A DNA stretch of 64,000 nt, taken from contig JARLJW010000027.1 in NCBI GenBank assembly GCA_031290985.1, forward strand, positions 1 to 64,000, read 5' to 3'. This document shows positions 19,894 through 27,414 of the stretch, piece after piece. The stretch is from Verrucomicrobiia bacterium. GTDB lineage: Bacteria; Verrucomicrobiota; Verrucomicrobiia; Limisphaerales; UBA11358. Both the position numbers and the translations under genes were made by a program. Each line of letters opens with the position of its first letter. The stretch's first letter is position 1. A model generated the notes under the pieces. The model saw only the letters and a list, made by a program, of their open reading frames with translations. It made no database searches and was not told the origin of the DNA.

Positions 19894-20478
19894 ATGACGA
19901 CGGCGAACAAGATCACCATTTTACGGATTCTGCTGATTCCGTTCTTCGTCGTTGAAATCATCTACTACGTCCGCACCGGCAACGAGGCCTGCCGGCTGGC
20001 GGGGGTGCTGGCCTTCGTGGTGGCGGCGATCCTCGACGGTGTGGATGGCTATGTCGCCCGCCGCTATCACCAGTGGAGCGAACTGGGCACGATTCTCGAC
20101 CCGCTGGCGGATAAATTGCTGCTCGTCTCGGCCATCGTGCTCTTGAGTTTCAATAATGAGCCGTATCTCCGCCAATTTCCCCTCTGGCTCACCGGCCTCA
20201 TCATTGGACGGGACGCGCTGCTGGCCCTCGGCTCGCTGGTGCTGCATTTGGTCGCCGGCAAAATCACCGTGCGCCCACGCCTGACCGGCAAGGTGGCGAC
20301 TGTGTTTCAAATGCTGGCCGTGTCCTGGATCCTGCTGCGCTGGGATTTTAACCGCGGCCTGCTGGACACCTGGCTGCTCGGGGCGGGGCTTTTTACCGGG
20401 GTTTCGGGGTTGCTGTATCTGGTGGACTGGATGCGGCAGTTGGGGAAACATCCGGCGAGTTTGCCGGGGAAGAAATGA
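19894..20478 (+). CDS. pgsA: CDP-alcohol phosphatidyltransferase (probable phosphatidylglycerophosphate synthase)
   Basis: The product is 194 residues from ATG 19894, which opens on NKITILRILLIPFF, a typical start for this family. The signature D-x2-D-G-x2-A-R-x8-G-x3-D-x3-D is intact (DGVDGYVARR then ILDPLADK, residues about 48-75). About five to six membrane helices are expected. It transfers a phosphatidyl group from CDP-diacylglycerol to glycerol-3-phosphate, the first step to phosphatidylglycerol and cardiolipin. A related family member with another acceptor cannot be excluded. Repeat sequence separates it from the downstream peroxiredoxin. Confidence 0.85.
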   Translation: MTTANKITILRILLIPFFVVEIIYYVRTGNEACRLAGVLAFVVAAILDGVDGYVARRYHQWSELGTILDPLADKLLLVSAIVLLSFNNEPYLRQFPLWLTGLIIGRDALLALGSLVLHLVAGKITVRPRLTGKVATVFQMLAVSWILLRWDFNRGLLDTWLLGAGLFTGVSGLLYLVDWMRQLGKHPASLPGKK

Positions 20479-20481
20479 GGC

Positions 20482-20566
20482 AACCACGAATGGACACCAA
20501 TAAACACGAATTAAAATAATTTCCATCCGCGTGCATCTGTGCAACTCTGTGGTTAAAAATTAATTT
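20482..20566 (+). repeat. CACGAATGGACACC-type dispersed repeat
   Basis: The stretch AACCACGAATGGACACCAAT, followed by AAACACGAATTAAA and TCCGCGTGCATCTGTG, resembles the CACGGATGGACACGGATGAA and CACAGATGCACATAGAT pieces at 359-381 and 548-580. It fills the whole gap between the phosphatidyltransferase and peroxiredoxin genes. Repeats of this kind are common in intergenic DNA of this bacterial group. Confidence 0.55.
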
Positions 20567-21040
20567 ATGGCAAAGGAAATTGAACTGAAACTTAAGGAAG
20601 GGGACAAGGCACCCACGTTTACCGTGGCGACCAGCGGCGGCGGCAAAATCTCGCTCGCCGACTACAAGGGGCAGAACGTCATCCTGTATTTTTATCCGCG
20701 CGACGACACGCCGGGTTGCACGAAGGAGGCTTGTGCCTTCCGCGATCATTTTGCCGACTTTAAGAAAAAGGGAGCGGTCGTCTTCGGCGTCAGCCCGGAC
20801 CCGGTGAAGTCGCACGACAAGTTTGTGGAGAAGTTCAAGCTGCCGTTCACGTTGCTGGCGGATGAGGACAAGAAGATTGTTGAGGCGTATGGTGTCTGGG
20901 GCCAAAAGAGTTTCATGGGACGCAAATACATGGGCGTCTATCGTGTCACCTTCCTCATCGGCCCGGATGGCAAGATCAAAAAGATCTGGCCGACGGTGAA
21001 GCCCGAGGAACACGCCGCGGAAGTCCTGGCGGCCCTTTAA
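20567..21040 (+). CDS. bcp: Thiol peroxidase, BCP/PrxQ-type peroxiredoxin
   Basis: A 157-residue cytoplasmic peroxiredoxin that reduces hydroperoxides using thioredoxin-type donors. The peroxidatic Cys is about C51 in TPGCTKEACAFRD, with the resolving Cys five residues later (C56), the PrxQ arrangement. YFYPRDDTPGC and the late IGPDGKI strand are also typical. Length matches the family. A strong hairpin (21059-21082) follows 19 bases after the stop. Confidence 0.93.
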   Translation: MAKEIELKLKEGDKAPTFTVATSGGGKISLADYKGQNVILYFYPRDDTPGCTKEACAFRDHFADFKKKGAVVFGVSPDPVKSHDKFVEKFKLPFTLLADEDKKIVEAYGVWGQKSFMGRKYMGVYRVTFLIGPDGKIKKIWPTVKPEEHAAEVLAAL

Positions 21041-21058
21041 CTCTAACTAATATATGGT

Positions 21059-21086
21059 GGGGCGGCGTTGCTGCGCCGCCCCATTT
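21059..21086 (+). terminator. Hairpin after the bcp gene
   Basis: A perfect 9-bp GC-rich stem (GGGGCGGCG with CGCCGCCCC) with a six-base loop is followed by ATTTAT. It has no real T-run, so it may be a weak terminator or a transcript-end stabiliser. Confidence 0.55.
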
Positions 21087-21690
21087 ATCACGTCGCCCGC
21101 GCCTGCGGGTGACGAAACGTCCTTTCTAACCTGCAAGTCTTCCGATCGTCCGCAGGTCCGCAGATTGAAGTTGGAGCGTTGGCGTCACAAAAACCCTTTT
21201 GCTGGTTGCTTCGCGCCGGACGAGGCATCGGCGCGGCGCGGCGATAACGCCCGACCGGGACTGGGACAGGCGGTCGGCGGCTTTTGACAAGATTTGTATA
21301 AGGTCCCGCCAAATATGTTGAGCAGGAACTATTTGTTCGGCTGATAGTCCAGACATGAATTTCGGGCGTCGCTTATCCGAAAAATGTGCCACGGCAACGC
21401 TGGCACAGAGGGGCGAAACCTTCACTGGTTCCAGCCAACGCGATGCTTGGTTGCAGAAAGCCGCCGCGCGATTCCGTTCGGTGATCACCCTGAGCATCCC
21501 GGTCGGGTATCAGGATGAAACGGGTTTTCATTATGCTCCGCGGCATGAATGTGAGCCGCAACGAACTGACAACGAAGTGATACATAGATTTTGATCCGGG
21601 CGCACAGCCGTTTCTTCAGAGGACATCCCCTGTCCCGCCTCCTTGACGGCTGTGGCCCGGATCGGTTTTTTCGCCTCCGGCCGGGAAATC
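21087..21690. other. Non-coding gap, no gene recognised
   Basis: About 600 bases between the two peroxiredoxin genes. Several frames of 60-120 codons exist on both strands (for example 21126-21497 minus and 21355-21594 plus), but none has a motif, a clear ribosome site or plausible composition. No tRNA or other structured RNA was recognised. Confidence 0.45.
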
Positions 21691-21695
21691 CTCGT

Positions 21696-21724
21696 TTGAC
21701 ACCCGGGGTTTGAATTCACAGAAT
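21696..21724 (+). promoter_or_regulatory. Possible sigma-70 promoter of the second peroxiredoxin
   Basis: TTGACA (21696-21701), a 17-base spacer and CAGAAT (21719-21724) lie 46 bases upstream of the ATG at 21770. The -35 is perfect; the -10 matches TATAAT at four positions. Other promoter logic in this phylum is poorly known, so this is a candidate only. Confidence 0.4.
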
Positions 21725-21769
21725 CTTCGCCAGTTCGTTTAACAAACAAACCAAGAACCAAATACGATT

Positions 21770-22243
21770 ATGGCTATTCCTGTCGGCTCCAAAGCTCCTG
21801 ATTTCACCCTCAAATCCAAAACCGCGTCCGGCCTCGTGGACGTGAAGTTGAGCAACAACTTCGGCAAGGCCAACACCGTGGTGCTCTTTTTTCCGCTCGC
21901 CTACACGAGCGTCTGCACGGCGGAGATGTGTGACGTGACCAACGGCCTGAGCGCCTTTCCGGGCGCCAACTTCATCGCCATCAGCGTGGACAGCCCGTTC
22001 ACGCAGGAGGCGTGGGCCAAGACGAACAACATCCAGGTGCCGCTGGCGAGCGACCTGAACAAGACCACCACGAAGGCCTATGACGTGCTGTTCCCGATGC
22101 TTGCGGGCGTGGGTGACACGTCGGCGCGCGCGGCGTTCGTCATCGACAAGCAGGGCGTGGTGCAATACAGCGAACAGACCCCGACGCCGAAGGATCTGCC
22201 GAACTTTGAAGCGATCAAGGCGACGCTGGCGAAGTTGCAGTAA
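21770..22243 (+). CDS. Peroxiredoxin, AhpE-like/redoxin family
   Basis: A 157-residue peroxiredoxin distinct from the Bcp protein just upstream. The peroxidatic Cys is about C49 in YTSVCTAEMCDV, with another Cys five residues on. The FFPLAYTSVC context is the AhpE/Prx5-like type. It should reduce peroxides using a thiol donor in the cytoplasm. Two different peroxiredoxins 730 bases apart suggest an oxidative-stress pair, but the second has its own promoter candidate and terminator, so they are probably regulated separately. Confidence 0.9.
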   Translation: MAIPVGSKAPDFTLKSKTASGLVDVKLSNNFGKANTVVLFFPLAYTSVCTAEMCDVTNGLSAFPGANFIAISVDSPFTQEAWAKTNNIQVPLASDLNKTTTKAYDVLFPMLAGVGDTSARAAFVIDKQGVVQYSEQTPTPKDLPNFEAIKATLAKLQ

Positions 22244-22260
22244 TTTTGCCGCATATTCCA

Positions 22261-22289
22261 AAGGCGCGTCAAAGGACGCGCCTTTTTTT
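22261..22289 (+). terminator. Intrinsic terminator
   Basis: A perfect 10-bp stem (AAGGCGCGTC with GACGCGCCTT) with an AAAG loop runs straight into a T-run (CCTTTTTTTATTTTT). It lies 18 bases after the peroxiredoxin stop codon and is the clearest intrinsic terminator in this part of the window. Confidence 0.92.
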
Positions 22290-22308
22290 ATTTTTGCATC
22301 CGATTTGG

Positions 22309-22335
22309 GCGGGGCGCGTCGCTCCGCGCGCGCCG
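22309..22335 (-). repeat. REP-like palindrome, GGAGCGACGCGCC family, copy 1
   Basis: GCGGGGCGCGTCGCTCCGCG is the reverse complement of the copies at 22455-22480 and 40192-40219. Copies 1 and 2 form an inverted pair about 120 bases apart, between a terminator and the BlaI-type operator region. Inverted pairs are typical of REP elements mobilised by RAYT transposases. Confidence 0.75.
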
Positions 22336-22454
22336 CTGGCTGCCATGAATTTATTCTGCTTTGGCAAACGGTCCACTGAATATGAGACCACCCAAAGCTC
22401 GCTGTTTTGAATCTTGGCATATCATTTGTCCGGAGTTTGCCGTGGGGGCACTGC

Positions 22455-22480
22455 GGCGCGCGCGGAGCGACGCGCCCTAC
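22455..22480 (+). repeat. REP-like palindrome, GGAGCGACGCGCC family, copy 2
   Basis: GGCGCGCGCGGAGCGACGCG followed by CCCTAC matches 40192-40219 almost base for base and is inverted relative to 22309-22335. It ends about 65 bases before the first BlaI-type operator. Confidence 0.75.
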
Positions 22481-22546
22481 CGGCGCAACGACCATATTAA
22501 TTCACCGGTTGGCCAGACGTGTTGCCTTGGGCGACAGGTTTGTTAT

Positions 22547-22596
22547 CTACAACTGTAAAGAATCCGCTTGACATAATTTACATTTGTAGAGATAGT
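22547..22596 (+). promoter_or_regulatory. BlaI-type promoter with two operators
   Basis: Two near-identical dyads, TACAACTGTA (22548-22557) and TACATTTGTA (22579-22588), carry the TACA/TGTA half sites typical of BlaI/MecI-family operators. Their equivalent positions are 31 bases apart, about three helical turns. Between them lies TTGACA (22568-22573). A 17-base spacer leads to GATAGT (22591-22596), a fair -10. The second dyad lies inside the spacer, so bound repressor would block RNA polymerase. The first coding ATG (22603) is only seven bases past the -10, so the transcript would be nearly leaderless, or another -10 is used. Confidence 0.75.
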
Positions 22597-22602
22597 CGCC
22601 TC

Positions 22603-22992
22603 ATGTCCGCGCCCAATGTTGAACTTACCGAGGCTGAGTGGTCCGTCATCAAGGCGGTTTGGGAAACCGAGCCCTGCACCGCACCCGTCATCCAGGAGAA
22701 ACTATTCAAGCCCACCGGCTGGCATTATTCCACCGTCCGCACGCTGATGGACCGCATGGTTGTCAAAGGGGTGCTGGCGGCGAAGAAGCAGGGCAAGCTG
22801 ACCATCTACAGTTCCGTGCTTACGCGTCCGGAGGCGCAGCGCGGCGAACTGGTTTACGCGCTCAAGCACGCCTTTAATGGCGCGCTTACGCCGATGGTGC
22901 AATGCCTTTTGGAAAGCAAGGATTTGAACGCCGCCGAACTGGCGGAATTGGAGTCGATGATCAAGGCAAAGAAAAGATCAGCCAAAAAATGA
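22603..22992 (+). CDS. BlaI/MecI/CopY-family transcriptional repressor
   Basis: The product is 129 residues from ATG 22603. It has a winged-helix domain: LTEAEWSVIKAVW, then a recognition helix in HYSTVRTLMDRM, then a wing in KGVLAAKKQGK. A C-terminal dimerisation/cleavage helix follows, and a Lys-rich end. In this family the dimer binds TACA/TGTA dyads and is inactivated when a partner M56 membrane protease senses a signal. Both the dyads (22547-22588) and an M56 gene in the same operon are present, so autorepression of the three-gene operon is expected. It is not necessarily linked to beta-lactams. Confidence 0.9.
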   Translation: MSAPNVELTEAEWSVIKAVWETEPCTAPVIQEKLFKPTGWHYSTVRTLMDRMVVKGVLAAKKQGKLTIYSSVLTRPEAQRGELVYALKHAFNGALTPMVQCLLESKDLNAAELAELESMIKAKKRSAKK

Positions 22993-23054
22993 AAGCCGCG
23001 CAACGGTCAACGGGGACGCAATTCCGCGAATCGTTTTGCCGGGCCGGATGTTGA

Positions 23055-23411
23055 ATGAACAATATGAAGTTTCCCCCATCACTGATCACCGGGGCATTGC
23101 TGGTTTCGCTGTTTACCGGTTGTTCCAGACATGCGTCGGCGACGGCGGCTGCCCGGGTCACGGCTTTGGGCACGGTCGAAGTTTTGGACGGAGTATCGAG
23201 CCGCCATGATATGGGAGGCGGCAGAGTTTGTGTCATCCTGCCCAGTGTCATGAAGGACGGCACCGTCAAGTTGTCGATGACAATCGAAGAGGCAGGCCCG
23301 AGCAGCACAACTCAGAAATCCGTCTTGAACGTCATCACCTTGCCGGATCGGGCGGTGGAAGTTAAAAGCGGCGGAGTGGGCATCAGTTTAACGCCGCATA
23401 TCAAAAAATGA
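23055..23411 (+). CDS. Small predicted lipoprotein in the BlaI-M56 operon
   Basis: A 118-residue product with a signal sequence and the lipobox LFTGC near residue 23, so the mature protein should be lipid-anchored. The remainder is about 95 residues, beta-rich, with no family recognised (GRVCVILPSVMKDGTV, then KLSMTIEEAG). It lies 62 bases after the repressor gene, and its stop codon overlaps the start of the M56-secretin gene (ATGA, 23408-23411). This tight coupling suggests it works with that protein, for example as a periplasmic sensor or partner. A second ATG at 23064 is an alternative start. Confidence 0.75.
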   Translation: MNNMKFPPSLITGALLVSLFTGCSRHASATAAARVTALGTVEVLDGVSSRHDMGGGRVCVILPSVMKDGTVKLSMTIEEAGPSSTTQKSVLNVITLPDRAVEVKSGGVGISLTPHIKK

Positions 23412-26400
23412 ATTCCTTCATCGAAATCTTGAACGGCCGGGGCGAAATGTTTTCGGGCTTTGCCTGGCCGATGTTATGGCAATCCAGCCTGCTCATCGTG
23501 GGGCTGCTGGCGTTTGATTTTCTGGTGCGCCGCAAAGTGCGGGCTTCGGTTCGCTACACGCTTTGGCTGGTGGTGCTGTTGAAACTGTGCCTGCCGCCGA
23601 CGCTGGCGCTGCCGACGAGCCCGGCCTGGTGGCTGCATGGCACGCCGGCACCCGTCGCGGCCAGGCCGGAGATTCATTACACCGTTACCTACGACAACAC
23701 GCCGTTGCCGGAAATGCCGGCGACTTCAGTTCCGGCTTTTGTGCCGCCGAAGCCAGTGATGACTTATGCCGCGTGGTTATGGCTGGCCTCGGTCGTTGTC
23801 AGTTCAATGCTGCTGCTCTGGCTGCTGGTGCGCTGGTGGCAGATCACGCGACTGGTACGGCGCGCGACCGCCTCGGAAAGATTGACCACGTTGGCGGAGG
23901 AGTCGCAGCGGGTGGCCGGCATGAGCTTCAAGGTGCGGGTGAAGCTGACGGCGAATTCCATGTCGCCGGCCGTATGCGGATTGTTCCGGCCCGCCATCCT
24001 GATCCCGGAATCGCTGGCGGAAAACTTTTCGGACGAGCAGATGCGCGCGGTGTTGTTGCATGAACTGATTCATCTGCGCCGCCGCGATGTCTGGATGAAT
24101 TTTGTGCAGGCGCTGTTGCAGATCGCGTACTGGTGGCACCCGCTGGTCTGGGTGGCGAACGCCCGCATCCGCCGCGTGCGCGAGGAGGCGGTGGATGACG
24201 CGGTGATGCTGGCGCTCCGCGACGAGGCCGAGGCGTATGCGCCGACTTTGCTGGAGGTGGCAAAGCTGGCGCTGAACCGCCCGCTGGCGAGCCTGGGATT
24301 GGTGGGAATCATGGAATCGCGGAATGCCCTGCGGGAGCGCATTGAACGGCTGTTGGATTTTCATCCGCCGCGCCGGGCGGGACTGACGGTGGTGTCGCTG
24401 CTCGGGGTGTTGGCGTTTACGGCGGTGGCAGTGCCGATGGGGGAAAAGCCGCCGGCACCGGAAAAGGCGGATGCGGTCGTGACGCCGGCGACGCCGGCAG
24501 AAATGGGTTTTGAGCCCGTCCCGGCAGCAACCAATGATTTGCTCATGACGTTGAAGGTGAATCCGGAGATTTTCATCCGTAACGTGAAGGCGCAGGCGAC
24601 GAAGCTCCTGCTCGCGCCGACGAATGATTACACGTTCATCTTGATGGAAGCGTTGCGGGGCGAGGGCGTGGACTGCAATCCGCCGCACGGGCTCAGGTTC
24701 AACGGCAAGACGGGTGAGATCACGACACAGAACACGCCGGAAAAAGTGGAGTTTTTCCGCCAGGTCATCGAGCAGTTGAACCGGGCGGATGGCAAATGTG
24801 AACTGCCGCTGCGCTCCCCGGTCCTCCGGCGAAAAATTGTCCTGGCCGAATCCCGCATCTACCAGATCCGGTCCGCAGACTTCGGGAAATTCACCGCCGG
24901 CCTGCACCCCTACAGCGGTGGCTACGGGAGCGATACCTGGTGGTCCGTGGAGCCGGATAAATGGGATCAACTGACGGGCAGCCTGGATGCGGCAGGGCTG
25001 CAGCCCGTCATGCGTCCCCGCCTGCAGACGGCAAGCGGCACACGCGCCGAATTTTTCATGGGCGACGGGAACAACAGCACCGGGCTTGATTGCATCCCGA
25101 TCGTCAAGGAGGGCTATGTGGACCTGACGCTGCTCGGCCAGGTGATCTCAGGAGGGCTGACCGAAGCCGCCTTCACGAATCAATTCACCGTCAAAGCTTC
25201 GGCGGAAAACCGCGGCGGCATTGTGGTGCGCATGGAAAATTTGAATGGTAATGCCGGGAGCAATTTGGTGGCGGTCATCCAGCTGGAAATCGTGACGAAC
25301 TCCGCGCCGAAGTTTCAACAACGAATGGCCCGCATCATTCAACGGGCGCCGGAGGATGCCGCAACTCCGTCGTACACCCCGGGACACCAAAAAATGGTCG
25401 CGCGGCTCGGAGCGATCCGTTTGACCCGGTTTGGGCCGTTTGACGGGGAGACTTTGGACCGGGTGATGCAGCGTTTGGGCGAAGCGGTGAGCCAGCAAGA
25501 TACCAATCCGGAAAGCATCCGGTTCATGGTCGCCGGGCCGGACACCAATCGCCTGGGCCTGATCGATCCGGCCACGGGCCAGCCGGTCAAGCCATCCGAT
25601 CCGGCGGTGGATGCCCGCGCGACGCCGGTCCATCTGAAAACTCCGCTGGAACACGTGACGGTGATGGAGGTTTTGGGCAAGGTGGTGATGGCGGCTGGGC
25701 CAGCGGTCAAATATTCGATCGCGGATGACGGGGTGCGGTTTTCCTTAAAAAATCCGGGAGCGAGCGTGGGCGCAGGGCTGTTTACGCGGACGTACGTGGT
25801 GGATACCCGGATCTTCATTTCGACCTTGAAGACGATGGGGGTGGATATCACCGAAACGACCAATTCCTCCCGGGAAATATCGGCGGCAGCGCGGAAGTTT
25901 TTCGACAAGCTGGGAGTGAACTGGGAAGAGCCACCCGGCAAGGCGGTATTCTTCAATGATAAAAATGGAATGTTATTCGTAAAGGCCAGCGAATCTGATT
26001 TGGCGATGATCGACAAAGCGCTCCAAGCAATCAACCAAGTCCCGCCGCAAATCCACATCAAGGCCCGGTTTTTGCAGGTGCCACGCGGGACGGTGGCGGG
26101 TTTGGGAAACCTGGTGGATTCGACAAATTCCACGGCGGCTGAATTCACGGGAATTCTTGATGAGGCGAAGACCAGGGCAATGCTACATTCGTTTGCGGCG
26201 GGGAAGGGTTATGAAACCATTGGCGAACCGGAAGTGACCACGTTGAGCGGACGGCAGTGCCAGATACGGGCGACGCAAACCATCACGGTGATCTCGAATT
26301 ACCTGTTTCAGGAAAACACCACCACCAATGTCAACGGAGTGAGCGCGATTACGCCGCAAACGATACAATTTGAGGCCGGCCCGATGCTGGATGTGGTTCC

Positions 26401-26839
26401 TTATGTTTTGGCCGATGGCTACACCATCAACTTGACGGTGATACCAACGTTGAATGAGTTTTTGGGATATGACACCGGCCCAGACGTACCCAATGTCACA
26501 GGAACCAACAACCGCGTTCAGCTGCCGGTGTTTTTCCCCCATTTCAGCAAGCGGCAGATGACAGCGACGTTAAATTTGCGGGATGGTCAAACCGTGGTCA
26601 TCGGTGGAATGCCCGAGATAAAGGCTTACACGCATAAAGTGCCAGTGCTGGGCAGTGTCCCGTTGATGGGACGGTTGTTTAGAAGCGAAAACACCACCAC
26701 GAATGAGATATTGGTATTCGTCACCGCCAACATTGTTGATCCGGCGGGCAACCGGGTGCATACGGATGAGGAATCATCGCATTTTCAGATCAATGCCGCT
26801 CCTGATGATACGCAACCTTGGCATGGCCAACTCTTTTAA
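23408..26839 (+). CDS. M56 (BlaR1-like) metallopeptidase fused to a secretin-like C-terminal domain
   Basis: An 1143-residue protein in two parts. Residues 1 to about 345 form a BlaR1/MecR1-type M56 protease: three membrane helices near residues 15-35, 40-62 and 118-140, the zinc motif HELIH at 218-222, and a fourth helix near 325-345. A long periplasmic region follows. From about residue 848 it is secretin-like: FNDKNGMLFVKASESDL is an N-domain motif followed by AINQVPPQIHIKARFLQV, and LNLRDGQTVVIGGMPEI (about 1053) with VPVLGSVPLMGRLF are the conserved secretin core. In ordinary systems the protease sits in the inner membrane and a secretin in the outer membrane. Here both are one chain behind a BlaI-type repressor. 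Whether the C-terminus forms a pore or only senses a ligand cannot be told. Confidence 0.88.
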   Translation: MNSFIEILNGRGEMFSGFAWPMLWQSSLLIVGLLAFDFLVRRKVRASVRYTLWLVVLLKLCLPPTLALPTSPAWWLHGTPAPVAARPEIHYTVTYDNTPLPEMPATSVPAFVPPKPVMTYAAWLWLASVVVSSMLLLWLLVRWWQITRLVRRATASERLTTLAEESQRVAGMSFKVRVKLTANSMSPAVCGLFRPAILIPESLAENFSDEQMRAVLLHELIHLRRRDVWMNFVQALLQIAYWWHPLVWVANARIRRVREEAVDDAVMLALRDEAEAYAPTLLEVAKLALNRPLASLGLVGIMESRNALRERIERLLDFHPPRRAGLTVVSLLGVLAFTAVAVPMGEKPPAPEKADAVVTPATPAEMGFEPVPAATNDLLMTLKVNPEIFIRNVKAQATKLLLAPTNDYTFILMEALRGEGVDCNPPHGLRFNGKTGEITTQNTPEKVEFFRQVIEQLNRADGKCELPLRSPVLRRKIVLAESRIYQIRSADFGKFTAGLHPYSGGYGSDTWWSVEPDKWDQLTGSLDAAGLQPVMRPRLQTASGTRAEFFMGDGNNSTGLDCIPIVKEGYVDLTLLGQVISGGLTEAAFTNQFTVKASAENRGGIVVRMENLNGNAGSNLVAVIQLEIVTNSAPKFQQRMARIIQRAPEDAATPSYTPGHQKMVARLGAIRLTRFGPFDGETLDRVMQRLGEAVSQQDTNPESIRFMVAGPDTNRLGLIDPATGQPVKPSDPAVDARATPVHLKTPLEHVTVMEVLGKVVMAAGPAVKYSIADDGVRFSLKNPGASVGAGLFTRTYVVDTRIFISTLKTMGVDITETTNSSREISAAARKFFDKLGVNWEEPPGKAVFFNDKNGMLFVKASESDLAMIDKALQAINQVPPQIHIKARFLQVPRGTVAGLGNLVDSTNSTAAEFTGILDEAKTRAMLHSFAAGKGYETIGEPEVTTLSGRQCQIRATQTITVISNYLFQENTTTNVNGVSAITPQTIQFEAGPMLDVVPYVLADGYTINLTVIPTLNEFLGYDTGPDVPNVTGTNNRVQLPVFFPHFSKRQMTATLNLRDGQTVVIGGMPEIKAYTHKVPVLGSVPLMGRLFRSENTTTNEILVFVTANIVDPAGNRVHTDEESSHFQINAAPDDTQPWHGQLF

Positions 26840-26953
26840 ATTATTCATTTCGAGCCGGTTGTCTGCGGTAAGGGGCGGGAAATGTTGCCAATTCGTAACC
26901 TGGCTTTAACGCTATCGCCATTGTGGATTTTAGGAGATGGGGTATTTTGCAGC

Positions 26954-27334
26954 ATGGTGCCGCGTATCTTGATTGTGGATGACGAACTGGATTTCATCGA
27001 ACTGGTGAAATTCCGGCTGGCGAATCTGCATTGCGAATTTCTGGAGGCGAACGACGGCGTCCATGCCCTGAGCCAGGCCCGCACGGGCAAGCCGGATTTG
27101 ATCTTGCTGGACATTCTGCTGCCGGATTTGGACGGGCTTTCGGTGTGCGAAATTCTGCGCCGCCAGCCGGGGACGAAGAAAATCCCCATCATCTTCATGA
27201 GCGCGTTGTCCGGCAATGTGACCCGGCGCACCGCCGCAATGCACGCGGAGGACTTCTTTACCAAGCCGCTGGACCTGAACCGGCTGGAAAAACGCATCAG
27301 CGAGCTGCTGTTTCCCGTGTCGGCGGCCAACTGA
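26954..27334 (+). CDS. Stand-alone response-regulator receiver protein
   Basis: The product is 126 residues from ATG 26954, which opens on VPRILIVDDE. An upstream in-frame ATG (26882) would add 24 residues without family character. The receiver fold is complete: acidic pair D9/D10, phospho-acceptor D53 in LLDILLPDLDG, switch S83 and K104 in FFTKPLD. No output domain is present, so it is CheY-like and would act by protein contact. No histidine kinase gene is adjacent. It lies between the M56-secretin gene and aconitase, about 115 bases after the former. Confidence 0.88.
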   Translation: MVPRILIVDDELDFIELVKFRLANLHCEFLEANDGVHALSQARTGKPDLILLDILLPDLDGLSVCEILRRQPGTKKIPIIFMSALSGNVTRRTAAMHAEDFFTKPLDLNRLEKRISELLFPVSAAN

Positions 27335-27414
27335 CCGCCCTGCAAAAAGCCCCGCGCTTCGCTTGACACCGTAGCAGGCAATCTTCATTTTCTTGTGATT
27401 GTTTTATATATCAC

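Noticed and set aside
21284-21320. TTGACA near 21285 followed by TATAAG
   Set aside because: The spacing between the two is only seven bases, and no gene follows within a sensible distance.
22547-26839. Interpretation as a beta-lactam resistance operon
   Set aside because: There is a BlaI-type repressor and M56 protease, but no penicillin-binding sensor domain and no beta-lactamase gene; the signal is unknown.
27363-27391. TTGACA upstream of aconitase
   Set aside because: No acceptable -10 at 16-18 bases; the AT-rich TTTATATAT is too far downstream and too close to the ATG.
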